In this document: positions 16,705 through 24,904 of the stretch, piece after piece
Layout: each line of letters begins with the position of its first letter
Numbering within the stretch: position 1 is the first letter of the stretch
Assembly: GCA_046759385.1 (NCBI GenBank)
Contig: JBHICC010000008.1
Span: 6,304-70,303 of the forward strand
Length of the DNA: 64,000 nt
Reading direction: 5' to 3'
Source: JBHICC01 sp046759385
GTDB lineage: Bacteria > Pseudomonadota > Gammaproteobacteria > Acidiferrobacterales > SPGG2
The notes under the pieces: model-generated
What the model was told of the DNA's origin: nothing
Database searches by the model: none
What the model saw: only the letters and a program-made list of their open reading frames with translations
Made by a program: the position numbers and the translations under genes

Positions 16705-16836
16705 GGCATCGGCTCGCTGTCAGCGCTCTCTCGGCAAGGTGGGACGAAAACGGACGTGCCTTTGGATGTACGCCGCGCCCATTGCATCATAATATATTGC
16801 TGCGACTTGATCAGTATCGCTTGGAGCACAGCAATC

Positions 16837-17226
16837 ATGTCAGCAGAGCTGGTTTGTTGGAAGTGCGGTGCATCAACAGACGATTGGCCTTTACCTTTGT
16901 CCCGGCGAGCCGAATGTCCAGAGTGCGAGGCGGAGCTGCACGTGTGCAAGATGTGTCAGTTCTACGACCCGCGGGTCAGCGATCAGTGCACCGAGGACCG
17001 GGCCGAGGAAGTTAGGGAGAAAGAACGCGCCAATTTTTGCGATTATTTTAAGCCGAAGCCGAATGCCTATGTGCAGCGGGATGATTCCAAGGCCCAGGCG
17101 GCGAAGGCTGAGCTGGATGGCCTGTTCGACGCCGGCTCGCAAAACACCGACACAAGCCCGCAAGACGATCAGGCTCGCCAGGAGTTGGAGCAACTTTTTA
17201 GGTCAGGCAAAAAAAAGAAAGACTAG
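16837..17226 (+). CDS. Cysteine-rich zinc-binding protein
   Basis: A 129-residue protein starting at ATG 16837, just before a conserved-looking CWKC. Cysteine pairs are CWKC (7-10), CPEC (27-30) and CKMC (37-40), with more at Cys51 and Cys68. This suggests two zinc sites. The C-terminal half is charged and helical, with two related acidic runs (LDGLFDAG and LEQLFRSG). It ends in a Lys-rich tail (GKKKKD). Partner and role are unknown. The start is chosen because the earlier in-frame ATG gives a non-protein-like leader. Confidence 0.65.
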   Translation: MSAELVCWKCGASTDDWPLPLSRRAECPECEAELHVCKMCQFYDPRVSDQCTEDRAEEVREKERANFCDYFKPKPNAYVQRDDSKAQAAKAELDGLFDAGSQNTDTSPQDDQARQELEQLFRSGKKKKD

Positions 17227-17246
17227 CCATCATTTGGGAGCACGCA

Positions 17247-17680
17247 ATGAGAACGATTTTGATTTCTATCCTGCTAATAACCTGCACAGTTGCCTATGCC
17301 GGGCGGGATTCCTATCGTTGTGAGATAAAAACGGCTCAATCGTTAGGTAAAGCAGGCACTGTCATACCTGCTACAGGTATGGTCTCAGTGGCGATCGGGA
17401 ACACGTTAGCCGTTCGTCGCGATCGCGCAGGGTAGGCACGTAGTATCCGGGCTTTGCAAGTAGGGAGGCGCTCGAGTCACTGTCTCTGGGAAACTGGTTG
17501 GATAGCACGGATCTCGAACTCCGAGGTTTGCCAAACGGTTTCGGTGCTAGGACGCACTTGCTAGGCAATGAAATCAATGTGTTAGGGGGCGTGACGCAAT
17601 TCATATCTGGGTTGGCTGTGCGCACGGCGGCAAGAACCCCCCTTATTGTTTGTGGTAAAATGCGCAACGATTGTGCATAA
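17247..17680 (+). pseudogene. Decayed gene for a small secreted protein
   Basis: An ATG at 17247 gives a signal peptide (MRTILISILLITCTVAYAG) and about 40 mature residues ending IGNTLAVRRDRAG before a TAG at 17433. A second frame, shifted by two, then stays open from 17444 to 17680 for 78 codons and reads like protein (SREALESLSLGNWLDSTDLE). Together they look like one secreted protein of about 140 residues broken by a single frameshift between 17435 and 17444. I do not recognise the family with certainty. It could also be two unrelated frames. Confidence 0.35.
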
Positions 17681-17708
17681 CCACCGTTTGGGGCGAGGAG
17701 AAGTAATT

Positions 17709-17876
17709 GTGAGCACAAAATGGGCCCAGTTCGTAATCAGCGTTTTCCTGGTGGGGCTCGGCTTTTGCGCCTGGGGTGTCGTTACTGACGACACGACCAT
17801 CATGAAATGGGGTGTCTACACGGCGGTGGTTCCCCTGATCGTTGTTGGTGTCCTGGGGATTCTCAAGAGCGATTAA
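17709..17876 (+). CDS. Small two-helix membrane protein
   Basis: A 55-residue protein with two membrane helices, WAQFVISVFLVGLGFCAWGV and VYTAVVPLIVVGVLGIL, joined by a short polar turn (TDDTTIMK). GTG 17709 is chosen because AGGAGAAG lies just upstream, and a longer frame to 17646 has no ribosome site. Function unknown. Similar tiny double-helix proteins often act as stabilising or regulatory subunits, but nothing here shows a partner. Confidence 0.65.
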   Translation: MSTKWAQFVISVFLVGLGFCAWGVVTDDTTIMKWGVYTAVVPLIVVGVLGILKSD

Positions 17877-17915
17877 GCATAGCCGCCATTCCGCACTGCC
17901 TAAGCGTCTCTCAGC

Positions 17916-18182
17916 ATGATCACCGTTGAGCCGATCGGTGCCGATAGGTTCAGGGTTGTCGTTGAGGGTGCTGCGACCACGACACATACGGTGACCGTCA
18001 GCGCGGATTACTGTACGAAGCTAACGGGCGGTCGGTCTAGCGCTGAGGTGCTGATTGAGCGATCGTTTGAATTCTTACTGCAACGCGAGTCCAATACGAG
18101 CATTCTTCGCCGTTTCGATCTCCCAGTTATCGGCGAATATTTCCCCGAGTACGAGCGCATCATCAAGCATAGGTTGAGCTAG
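17916..18182 (+). CDS. Conserved hypothetical protein, 88 residues
   Basis: A small soluble protein with a compact beta start (VEPIGADRFRVVVEG, HTVTVSADYCTKLTGG) and a well-defined C-terminus. That C-terminus includes RSFEFLLQRESNTSILRRFDLPVIGEYFPEYE, which reads as a conserved motif-like stretch. I recall such proteins as uncharacterised short bacterial proteins, with no known function. No signal or membrane segment. The ATG at 17916 gives a sensible length. Confidence 0.7.
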   Translation: MITVEPIGADRFRVVVEGAATTTHTVTVSADYCTKLTGGRSSAEVLIERSFEFLLQRESNTSILRRFDLPVIGEYFPEYERIIKHRLS

Positions 18183-18220
18183 TCTAACGCTTGCACGCTC
18201 CCGCCTGGGCCGTCCTGGTT

Positions 18221-18236
18221 CGTGACATTTTTCACA
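18221..18236 (+). promoter_or_regulatory. CRP-like dyad upstream of the Sel1 gene
   Basis: CGTGA-CATTTT-TCACA matches the CRP-type TGTGA-N6-TCACA core except for the first base. It lies about 118 bases before the Sel1 start. A related sequence at 39973 shares TTTTTCACAAT and the following GG-rich bases. Confidence 0.4.
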
Positions 18237-18353
18237 ATCCGGTGGTAGCAAACTTCACAGGATCCCTGTTCAGTTCTGACCTATTTGTGTAGGGAGGAGA
18301 GCGCGAGAGTATGGCCTAGCGAGCTCTCCCACCTCTTAATGAGGATAGCAATT

Positions 18354-18614
18354 ATGCGCCAGCAACAAGCAGTACGGGGACAGATAGAAAACGCCCTTCA
18401 GTGGTACGAGCGCGCTGCGCTCGCCGGGTCAACACGCGCACAGTACAACCTTGGTCTGTTGTATTTGCGCGGCGAAGAGATTCCCTGGGACGGGATGAAA
18501 GGTCTACGGTGGATGCGCATAGCAGCAAAGAACGGCGACAGAAAGGCGCGTGCCTTCTTGCGCAAACTCGATCCCAGGCTACTGAACCGACTCGGTGATA
18601 CCACCGGACTTTGA
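18354..18614 (+). CDS. Sel1-like repeat protein
   Basis: An 86-residue protein with two Sel1-type (TPR-like) helix pairs: ENALQWYERAALAGSTRAQYNLGLLYLRG and DGMKGLRWMRIAAKNGDRKARAFL. These are protein-protein interaction scaffolds. ATG 18354 is preferred because GAGGA lies nine bases before it; an ATG at 18339 would add five residues. No signal peptide is evident. It sits between the 88-residue protein and ycgL, all rightward, but gaps of over 60 bases leave operon structure unclear. Confidence 0.72.
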   Translation: MRQQQAVRGQIENALQWYERAALAGSTRAQYNLGLLYLRGEEIPWDGMKGLRWMRIAAKNGDRKARAFLRKLDPRLLNRLGDTTGL

Positions 18615-18683
18615 TAGCGTACACTTGCAACGTGAACCGCGGGAGCCTTAAGCTCAACGTTGTCACTTGAGTTTTCCCAGACG

Positions 18684-18935
18684 ATGAACTGCGCTGTCTA
18701 CAAGTCGCACCAAAAGGCGGATACCTACCTGTACATTCAAGAGGAGGAAAACTTTACGCGCGTGCCAGCGGCTCTTATGGAGCTGCTGGGACGACTTGAG
18801 CTTGTAATGACCTTAGAACTGACACCGGAGCGCACCCTGGCTCAGGCTGATCCCGAGGATGTGCGGCGCCAGCTGAACAAGCAGGGTTACTACCTGCAGC
18901 TGCCGCCGACCGATTTCCCCAAAACGCCTAGCTAA
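18684..18935 (+). CDS. ycgL: YcgL-family protein
   Basis: An 83-residue member of the YcgL family, a small alpha/beta fold of unknown function seen mostly in Gammaproteobacteria. It begins MNCAVYKSHQKADTYLYI, and continues FTRVPAALMELLGRLELVMTLEL and VRRQLNKQGYYLQLPPTDF, all typical. The start at 18684 matches the usual N-terminus (M-x-C-x-V-Y-K); an earlier in-frame ATG has no support. Useful as a taxonomic hint. Confidence 0.88.
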   Translation: MNCAVYKSHQKADTYLYIQEEENFTRVPAALMELLGRLELVMTLELTPERTLAQADPEDVRRQLNKQGYYLQLPPTDFPKTPS

Positions 18936-18966
18936 GTCGCTCACCGGCAGCCGATTCGGAAGCGGA

Positions 18967-19509
18967 TCAACGTATCCGGACCTTGAGCAAGATCTCGATG
19001 TGCTTCGAGTTCGCGAGAGCGCCAGCAGCGGCAATACGCGCCTTGGCTATGCCGTCGGTCTGGAGACGGTTCTTTACTGATTTCGCCCGGCGTTGGGCCA
19101 ATTTCTCCTCGCTGGGCGAATCCGTAAATACCTGGACAACGACCGCCGTTCCTTTGAAGGTTCGGAGCAGGCGCGCTAGATCAGCCAGCGCGGACCGGCC
19201 TTTCTGGTGGGTCCGGATCGACTTCTTGCTAAACAAGTAGCCAGTGTCGAAGCACAGGAGGATCGTGTCATCACTAGGTCGCCTCGTGACTGCTGGCGAA
19301 AATTGCAGGTCGTTCTGGAGCCTGTCCATGTAATAGCCAGCGCGACCTTCGACCTTTCGCACAGCCCCGCTTCGCAGAATCTGGTCCGCGTACTTTTCTC
19401 CCTGCGATAACGTTTCTTGTGTTGCGCAAAAAAGCGCGGCGTACACCGACGGCTGAGCGATTAACAGCGCAACTGTGCTGAACAGAGCGAACAAGCCGTG
19501 TCGAGACAT
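18967..19509 (-). CDS. Secreted protein with divergent OmpA-like C-terminus
   Basis: A 180-residue protein with a signal peptide (MSRHGLFALFSTVALLIAQP, cleavage after VYA). The mature part has a hydrophilic N-terminal region with several Tyr/Asp residues. Its C-terminus resembles the peptidoglycan-binding OmpA fold only loosely (LADLARLLRTFKGTAVVVQVFTDSPSEEKLAQRRAKSVKNRLQTDGI). The Asp and Arg expected for diaminopimelate binding are partly retained (D and RAKSV). Outer-membrane or periplasmic location is inferred. It is divergent from a terminator-bearing intergenic stretch. Confidence 0.6.
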   Translation of the reverse strand: MSRHGLFALFSTVALLIAQPSVYAALFCATQETLSQGEKYADQILRSGAVRKVEGRAGYYMDRLQNDLQFSPAVTRRPSDDTILLCFDTGYLFSKKSIRTHQKGRSALADLARLLRTFKGTAVVVQVFTDSPSEEKLAQRRAKSVKNRLQTDGIAKARIAAAGALANSKHIEILLKVRIR

Positions 19510-19630
19510 TCAATCGGTTAAAAAACGCCCGAGATTAACCAAAAGTTAATATGTCGGTCAGCGTCCGGTAATGCGGCTGTCGCTATCGTAGCAATGTCTC
19601 CGATTTGAGGACAGGGATGTTCCCATTTGT

Positions 19631-19677
19631 GCCCGCCATCTTTAAGGCCAGTTCCCCCTTTTTGGCGGGCTTTTTTT
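19631..19677 (+). terminator. Intrinsic terminator without an upstream protein gene
   Basis: GCCCGCCA (19631-19638) pairs with TGGCGGGC (19663-19670) and is followed by seven Ts (19671-19677). This is an intrinsic terminator on the plus strand with a 24-base loop. No plus-strand protein gene ends upstream; the gene to the left runs away on the minus strand. It therefore ends a short RNA or attenuates the 19764 gene. Confidence 0.65.
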
Positions 19678-19694
19678 GTGTTTCTGCATCGAGC

Positions 19695-19710
19695 GCGCCC
19701 GAAAGGGCGC
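19695..19710 (+). other. GNRA-capped hairpin before the 19764 gene
   Basis: GCGCCC-GAAA-GGGCGC gives a perfect six-base-pair stem with a GAAA tetraloop, 18 bases beyond the terminator and 53 before the next start codon. No T tract follows. It may stabilise the 5' end of the 19764 transcript; function is not shown. Confidence 0.4.
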
Positions 19711-19763
19711 TGCTGCGGTGTGTTATAGTTATCAAAGGGTGGTTAGAATAGGTTTCATTCAGA

Positions 19764-20129
19764 ATGGATGAAAGCAAAGGAACGCAGGCTGCAGACAGCG
19801 GTACGGTAGAAGATTTGCTCGAACAAGTCGCTACCTTGATGGTGTCGAAAGACTCCAGTGAGCCGCTGGAACTTTGGATCCCCAAGGACCTGACTTTGGA
19901 AGGAAAGGCGGTGTCATTAGATGAAGCGATGGAAATCGTCAATGACGCCGTTCTTGCGAATGCCTATGTGGCCGAAGGCTTCACCGAGAGTCCAAAGGGT
20001 CGCTTATACAAGTACATCCGCGCCGACTCTGTCGAAGAAGATCCCGATAAGCGCGCCTTTAGTCTTCCGCTCACCTGGATACTGTTGTTCGCCGCGATCG
20101 CCGGCTTTCTGATCGTGGTCTACCGTTAA
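19764..20129 (+). CDS. Tail-anchored hypothetical protein
   Basis: A 121-residue protein with a soluble acidic N-terminal part (TVEDLLEQVATLMVSKDSSEP, then DLTLEGKAVSLDEAMEIV) and one C-terminal membrane helix (LTWILLFAAIAGFLIVV, about 102-119) ending VYR. It looks like a tail-anchored inner-membrane protein with a cytosolic domain. Function not recognised. An intrinsic terminator and a GNRA hairpin precede it, which suggests a regulated 5' region. Confidence 0.6.
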   Translation: MDESKGTQAADSGTVEDLLEQVATLMVSKDSSEPLELWIPKDLTLEGKAVSLDEAMEIVNDAVLANAYVAEGFTESPKGRLYKYIRADSVEEDPDKRAFSLPLTWILLFAAIAGFLIVVYR

Positions 20130-20166
20130 CTGGCCGCTTCGTTCTTTCCGAGCAGCTGATGCCGAG

Positions 20167-21390
20167 TTATTCTGCCGCCGCGGCGTCGAACCTGTGGTGC
20201 CCCACCACAACCGCTATGCGGGGCAGCCCCAGCACGGCCACAAAAATACACGCCGACGCGACCGCCATCAGAATAAACAGGGCACCAAACCCCCAGCTCG
20301 CATGAATCCACGCAATCAATGGCAGTGCGGAGGCCATCACTGTGAAGGTAATGATGAAGCGAAACGCGTAAACGCGACTACGCCACTCGCTGCGAGTAAT
20401 GCGGCCGACGAGTACGTCATTGATCGGAATCTGCCCGAATACCACGAGCATGAAACCCATGGAGACGATCAACGCTGCCGGACCCGTGAGCTCGGGCATG
20501 AACGCGAAAAATGCAGCCTGCGACCCGGCGACAAAAGCGAAGATCGTGCGAATTGAGTAGTGATCTACCAGATAGCCCACCGCAAGCTGTGCAAAGGCCG
20601 CAATGGCAAAGACGACAAACGCGTACCAACCGATCAGAGTGGCGCTGCTAGCCAAGTCCTGTAATCTTTCATCGAAGACTTTGGGAAGCGCGAAGGTGGT
20701 ACTTTGGAAAATTAGGCTGCCAACGGCCGTTGAAAAGAAAATGATCAGGAATAGGCGAACGAGGATCGCCTTCTCGAGCTTCAAGGTAGACAGTGTTTGC
20801 GTTGTCGTAGTGCTGTCGGTTTTTGCTTCTTCGGCGCTGCGGCCAATGTAAACGAAAGCCGCATAAGCAAGGCCCGTGGCTACGGCGAAGGCGCCGGGCA
20901 AAGCAAACGCGACCCGCCAGCCGGAAAAATCGATCAGGAAACCTGTCAGTAGCGCAGCACAAGCAACGCCCATATTGCCGAAGACGCCATTTATCGCTAG
21001 CGGCACTCCCGTCTTCCGCCGTCCCTGCACAACCATCGCGATCCCGACTGGGTGATAAATCGCACCGAACGCGCCAATCACGAAGAGGCCGATTCCGATC
21101 TGTAACGGCGTCTGTGCCAGTGCTGTAACAAGCGAGCTCAGACCGATGCCGATGAAGAAGATGACCATCATGCCTGACCGGCTCCACTTATCAGCGAACC
21201 AACCGGCTGGTATCGCGAAAACACCGAAGGCGACGAAACCTGGGGTAGCGTAAACAATGAGTTCCGCATAGCTCATGTCCCATTCATGGGCCAACACCAG
21301 TGCTGCCACAGTTGCGAAGATCAGCACGAAGAAGTGATCAAAAAAGTGGCCGACGTTGAGAAAAAGGAAATTAACCTGTGGTCGTGTCAT
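20167..21390 (-). CDS. MFS transporter
   Basis: A major facilitator superfamily permease of about 407 residues from ATG 21390, where MTRPQVNFLFLNVGHFFDHFF begins the first helix. An upstream extension to 21453 is less likely, since AAGGCGAG lies just before 21390. About 12 hydrophobic segments are visible, with FADKWSRSGMMVIFF at the loop 2-3 position. The C-terminal half is hydrophobic to the last residues. Substrate unknown. It is convergent with the 19764 gene and divergent from the rhomboid gene. Confidence 0.88.
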   Translation of the reverse strand: MTRPQVNFLFLNVGHFFDHFFVLIFATVAALVLAHEWDMSYAELIVYATPGFVAFGVFAIPAGWFADKWSRSGMMVIFFIGIGLSSLVTALAQTPLQIGIGLFVIGAFGAIYHPVGIAMVVQGRRKTGVPLAINGVFGNMGVACAALLTGFLIDFSGWRVAFALPGAFAVATGLAYAAFVYIGRSAEEAKTDSTTTTQTLSTLKLEKAILVRLFLIIFFSTAVGSLIFQSTTFALPKVFDERLQDLASSATLIGWYAFVVFAIAAFAQLAVGYLVDHYSIRTIFAFVAGSQAAFFAFMPELTGPAALIVSMGFMLVVFGQIPINDVLVGRITRSEWRSRVYAFRFIITFTVMASALPLIAWIHASWGFGALFILMAVASACIFVAVLGLPRIAVVVGHHRFDAAAAE

Positions 21391-21528
21391 GATTCTCGCC
21401 TTGGTGGCTATTTTGGCGCTTTCGCGCACGTAAGTCTTGCGATAACTTGCCAAGCGCTATCGCAAAACCGGTCATCGGCGTTTCTGACAAAACCGTATAG
21501 CACGATTTCCCCCGGGTACATCGGATCA

Positions 21529-22425
21529 ATGAACGCAGGGTCTGACATTCCGATTCGAATCGCACCCCGGCGAGAGTTAGCCGAGGAGTGGGCATTGGTC
21601 CTTGTCGCCGAGGGACTGTCCCCGAGCGTGTGGCACGCGGCCGAGGGGTTTATGCTCGGCGTGCCGGGCGATCAGGTCGAAAGTGCGACGAGCGTGCTGT
21701 CGTCCTATGACAGCGAAAATCCGCCTCGGCCTCCGGTCGATGACGAGCCAAAAGGACGTGCACATATCTATACGGCGCTCTTTTTCTCGATCGCGCTGCT
21801 GGATTTCTTTTTCATCACCGATGTATGGAGCGAGGCCCTCCCATGGGTCGACCGAGGGGGTGCCGATGCCAAGCGCATTGTCGGTGGCGAGCTATGGCGT
21901 ATCGTCACGGCGCTTACATTGCATGCGGATCTCAAGCATGCACTGGCCAATGCTATCGCCGGCGCCCTTTTTGTTGGTGCCGTCTGTCGTTCGCTCGGTT
22001 CTGGGTTCGGTTTCGCAATTGTGTTACTCGCAGGCGCGGGCGGCAATCTCGTCAATGCGCTGTTTTACGGTTCCTATCACGTTGCGATTGGGGCATCAAC
22101 AGCCGTGTTCGGTGCCTTAGGGGTGCTAGGGGGTGTAGGAGCGGTGCGCCGGCGCCGGAGCGGTATGCACGGGAGGCACGTTTGGGTACCGATTGCGGCC
22201 GGCCTTGCCCTGCTCGCGATGCTAGGGACGGCCGGGGAACGGGTCGACCTATTAGGACACCTCTTCGGTTTCCTGGTTGGTGGTGTGTTGGGACTGGGTG
22301 TTGCGTACGCGCTGCCGCGCCGACCCGCCCCTCGAGTTCAATGGGCTCTCGGACTCAGCGCGCTCGTGGTGATTTTCCTATCATGGGCCTGGGCACTGGC
22401 TTACACACCAGCAGGGATCGCCTGA
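21529..22425 (+). CDS. Rhomboid-family intramembrane serine protease
   Basis: A 298-residue membrane protein. After a soluble N-terminus of about 78 residues come helices from about 80. Catalytic Ser190 is in HVAIGASTAVFGALG (GASxxxFG motif) and His244 is in LLGHLFGFLVGG. The upstream LWRIVTALTLHADLKHALAN (122-141) supplies His137 and Asn141 of the oxyanion region. These mark an active rhomboid protease cleaving transmembrane substrates. Start 21529 avoids overlap with the MFS gene on the opposite strand. Its end overlaps the ABC ATPase gene by 25 bases, tail to tail. Confidence 0.9.
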   Translation: MNAGSDIPIRIAPRRELAEEWALVLVAEGLSPSVWHAAEGFMLGVPGDQVESATSVLSSYDSENPPRPPVDDEPKGRAHIYTALFFSIALLDFFFITDVWSEALPWVDRGGADAKRIVGGELWRIVTALTLHADLKHALANAIAGALFVGAVCRSLGSGFGFAIVLLAGAGGNLVNALFYGSYHVAIGASTAVFGALGVLGGVGAVRRRRSGMHGRHVWVPIAAGLALLAMLGTAGERVDLLGHLFGFLVGGVLGLGVAYALPRRPAPRVQWALGLSALVVIFLSWAWALAYTPAGIA

Positions 22426-23198
22426 TAGAAGCCGTTTTCCCTCACGAGCTTGATCGGCGTATCAAACAGATGACTGAGGTTATTGTCAGTCAACACCTGT
22501 TCTTTCTCGCCCTGGGCGACCACGCTTCCGTCTTTCAGCAATATCACGCGCGTGACTTCCGGTGGGATGTCGTGAAGATGATGGGTGATCAGAACGACGG
22601 TTCTACCCTCCTGCATCAGCTTGCGGATAATGGTGAGGTATTTGAACGTGGCCTTAAGGTCCAGACTGGTGGTTGGCTCATCGAGCACCAAGGTGTGCGG
22701 CTCGTTGATCAGTGCTCTGCCGAGGAGAAACCGTCGCTGCTCCCCAGTCGACATGGCGGCGAATCCTTTTTCCTTAAGGTGCACGATACCCAAGGTCGCC
22801 AGGATTTGTTCCGCGCGCTGCAGCTGCTGCGGAGTGAACTCTTGATAATCGTACGTGCCGATACTGGCGTAGTAACCGGACAGCACCACGTCGATTCCGC
22901 GCACGTAACCGGCATAATCGTGTTGTAGGTCATGACTGACGATACCGAGCTGCGAGCGCAGGTCCCAAACATTCCAACCGCCTCGTCCGAGGATTCGGAC
23001 GTAGGAGCCATCGCGGTGCACCGGATAAAGGTCGCGTGACAAGAGCTTCAGCAAGGTGGTCTTTCCAGCTCCGTTAGGGCCAATAATAGCGGTATTGCTG
23101 CCACGATCGATCTCCAAGGAGAAGTTCTCGAATACCTTCGTATTACCACGAAAGACTGTGGCGTCTTTGATCTCGATGATTTTTCCGGCCGGCGACAT
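22401..23198 (-). CDS. ABC transporter-type ATPase
   Basis: A 265-residue single ABC ATPase. Walker A is GPNGAGKT at 40-47, the signature reads STGEQRR in place of LSGGQ, and Walker B is LVLDEPTTSLD, with the H-loop in LITHHLHD. No membrane segment is present, so it needs a partner if it drives transport. Resemblance to ModF-type or ABC-F-like single ATPases is weak. Start 23198 is taken because MSPAGKIIEIKDATVF opens the domain; an extension to 23261 adds an unlike N-terminus. It leads a leftward run of four genes. Confidence 0.85.
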   Translation of the reverse strand: MSPAGKIIEIKDATVFRGNTKVFENFSLEIDRGSNTAIIGPNGAGKTTLLKLLSRDLYPVHRDGSYVRILGRGGWNVWDLRSQLGIVSHDLQHDYAGYVRGIDVVLSGYYASIGTYDYQEFTPQQLQRAEQILATLGIVHLKEKGFAAMSTGEQRRFLLGRALINEPHTLVLDEPTTSLDLKATFKYLTIIRKLMQEGRTVVLITHHLHDIPPEVTRVILLKDGSVVAQGEKEQVLTDNNLSHLFDTPIKLVRENGFYQAIPAGV

Positions 23199-23273
23199 GG
23201 AACCTCGTAACGTCGAAAAAAGCGGAAGGGCGTCAATACTATCTTGCCGGCAGTTGGTCAAGCATCATTAGGT

Positions 23274-24020
23274 TCAACGCAAGCGCACGATATCGTCGTG
23301 GGCAAACAGAGGACCAACTGTCAGGTTAAGTGCCGGTTCGGCATAAAGCGCCGGGGGTACGCTAATATCCGCCAGATACAGCTGACCGACATGGGCCTCA
23401 ACACCGCGGGCGCGTAACCCTTCCTTGGGTAAAGCCACGGTCATCGTTGCGGTGGCGCTGATCGCAGGGTCGAACATGGTACCGGTCGTTGTGTCGATGC
23501 CCGAAGGTGCGTCCAATGACAAAATAGGTGCGCCGGTCCTGTTCGCCCAACGAATGAGATCGGCGATCAGGCCGTGCGGTGCTCCGCGCAGGCTATAGCC
23601 GATCAACCCGTCGACAATCAAATCAGCGGTACGTTCAACGTCGGCGAGCCGCGCAGGTCCGTCAGAACCGGGAACACGCATGCGCTGCAAAATGTCGAGC
23701 TGATGGCGTGGAACAGGTGTCATTTTCTCCGCCGGCTGAGCGAGCAGTAGCCGCACATCTGCCCCCCAACTGTGTAAGCGCCTTGCGGCCACTAATGCGC
23801 CGCCTCCGTTACCACCGCTGCCAGCCATGATCACGACGTGTTTCCCGGTCGGGTTGCCGCCAAGAAAGCGTACACGTGACAAATGCGCCAGGTTGCGGCC
23901 GGCATTCTCCATCATCTGAATCAACTCAATGCGAAAGTCTTCGATCATAGCCCGGTCGACCTCGACCATTTGCTCTGTCGTTAGATAAGGGGCTTCGTCA
24001 ATTGTCGGCGTCATCTTCAT
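23274..24020 (-). CDS. nnrE: NAD(P)HX epimerase (YjeF N-terminal domain)
   Basis: A 248-residue protein matching the YjeF N-terminal (NnrE) domain, which epimerises damaged NADHX and NADPHX for repair. Landmarks are TTEQMVEVDRAMIEDF, ENAGRNLAHLSRV, KHVVIMAGSGGNGGGALVAARRL, then DLIVDGLIGYSLRGAPHG and LSLDAPSGIDTTTG. In E. coli this domain is fused to an ADP-dependent dehydratase; here the dehydratase is absent from the protein and from the window, so the second half of repair must be encoded elsewhere. Ten bases separate it from the enoyl-CoA hydratase gene. Confidence 0.9.
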   Translation of the reverse strand: MKMTPTIDEAPYLTTEQMVEVDRAMIEDFRIELIQMMENAGRNLAHLSRVRFLGGNPTGKHVVIMAGSGGNGGGALVAARRLHSWGADVRLLLAQPAEKMTPVPRHQLDILQRMRVPGSDGPARLADVERTADLIVDGLIGYSLRGAPHGLIADLIRWANRTGAPILSLDAPSGIDTTTGTMFDPAISATATMTVALPKEGLRARGVEAHVGQLYLADISVPPALYAEPALNLTVGPLFAHDDIVRLR

Positions 24021-24030
24021 GGTAGACCCC

Positions 24031-24822
24031 TCATTTCCTGCGGCAGCGCTCTCTCCTGGGTCGGTTCAAGAACCGCTGCATAAACGTCCGTGGCTCATCA
24101 GTCTCGTACGCGCGGGTGAATACGTCGATGCTTGCCTCGATCGCTTCATCAAGCGGCAGTTTTTCCCATTGCCGGCAAAGCCGCTTTTGGCTTCGTATTG
24201 CACCAGGTGCGGCACCAAGAATCTGAGCGACGCGCTCATCCACGAGTGCGTCCAAGCTTTCGCGTGGAACCACGGTTTCTACCAGGCCCCAAGTCAGCGC
24301 CTCCTGCGCGTTCACCAGTCTCCCGGTTAAGACTAAATCGCGTGCGCGCCCCACACCGACCAGGCGCGGTAGCAACGCTGCTTCGATTACCGATGGCAGC
24401 CCGACCTGAACCTCCGGCATGCCGAAGCGACTGTCATCCGACGCGACGCGCAGGTCGCAACTCACGGCAAGCTCCAGACCTGCCCCGAGACAGAATCCGT
24501 CGATGCGCGCTAACACCGGCACTGGAAGCTCTCGAATTTCGGTACATACGCGATGAAGGCCCTGGATGAAATCAAGCGCGCTCTGCGGATTAAGATCTAC
24601 CATCTCGCGCAAATCAGCCCCTGCAATCCACGCCTTAGTGCCCGCGCTGGAGAGCACGACTACCCTAGCGCGTTCGTCTATGGCCACTTCGCCTAACGCT
24701 GTCGCCAACTCATTCACGAGATTTGAATCGATAGCGTTGAGCCGTTCAGGCCGTGAGACCGTCAACCAGTATACTGAACCAGATGTTTGCTCTTGCAGAT
24801 CGATTTGAATCGATGAAGACAT
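24031..24822 (-). CDS. Enoyl-CoA hydratase/isomerase family protein
   Basis: A 263-residue crotonase-fold protein from ATG 24822. The oxyanion-hole motifs are present: AWIAGADLREM and LARIDGFCLGAGLELAVSCDLRVA. Glu residues in PEVQVGLPSVIEAALLPRLVG fall near catalytic positions. C-terminal ARDLVLTGRLVNAQEALTWGLVETVVP is typical. An upstream extension (to 25023) looks non-coding and is dropped. It is probably translated from a short leader containing GTGs. Substrate unknown; it belongs to a leftward run with nnrE. Confidence 0.87.
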   Translation of the reverse strand: MSSSIQIDLQEQTSGSVYWLTVSRPERLNAIDSNLVNELATALGEVAIDERARVVVLSSAGTKAWIAGADLREMVDLNPQSALDFIQGLHRVCTEIRELPVPVLARIDGFCLGAGLELAVSCDLRVASDDSRFGMPEVQVGLPSVIEAALLPRLVGVGRARDLVLTGRLVNAQEALTWGLVETVVPRESLDALVDERVAQILGAAPGAIRSQKRLCRQWEKLPLDEAIEASIDVFTRAYETDEPRTFMQRFLNRPRRERCRRK

Positions 24823-24904
24823 ACTTTCACTCACAGTCACATTACACCAAACAAGCAAGACAGGTGGGGATTCATAGGCATACCATATACCACCTTTGCG
24901 GTTG

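Noticed and set aside
21286..21528. Upstream extension of the rhomboid gene to 21286
   Set aside because: It would overlap the minus-strand MFS gene start and gives a non-protein-like leader; ATG 21529 gives a normal N-terminus.
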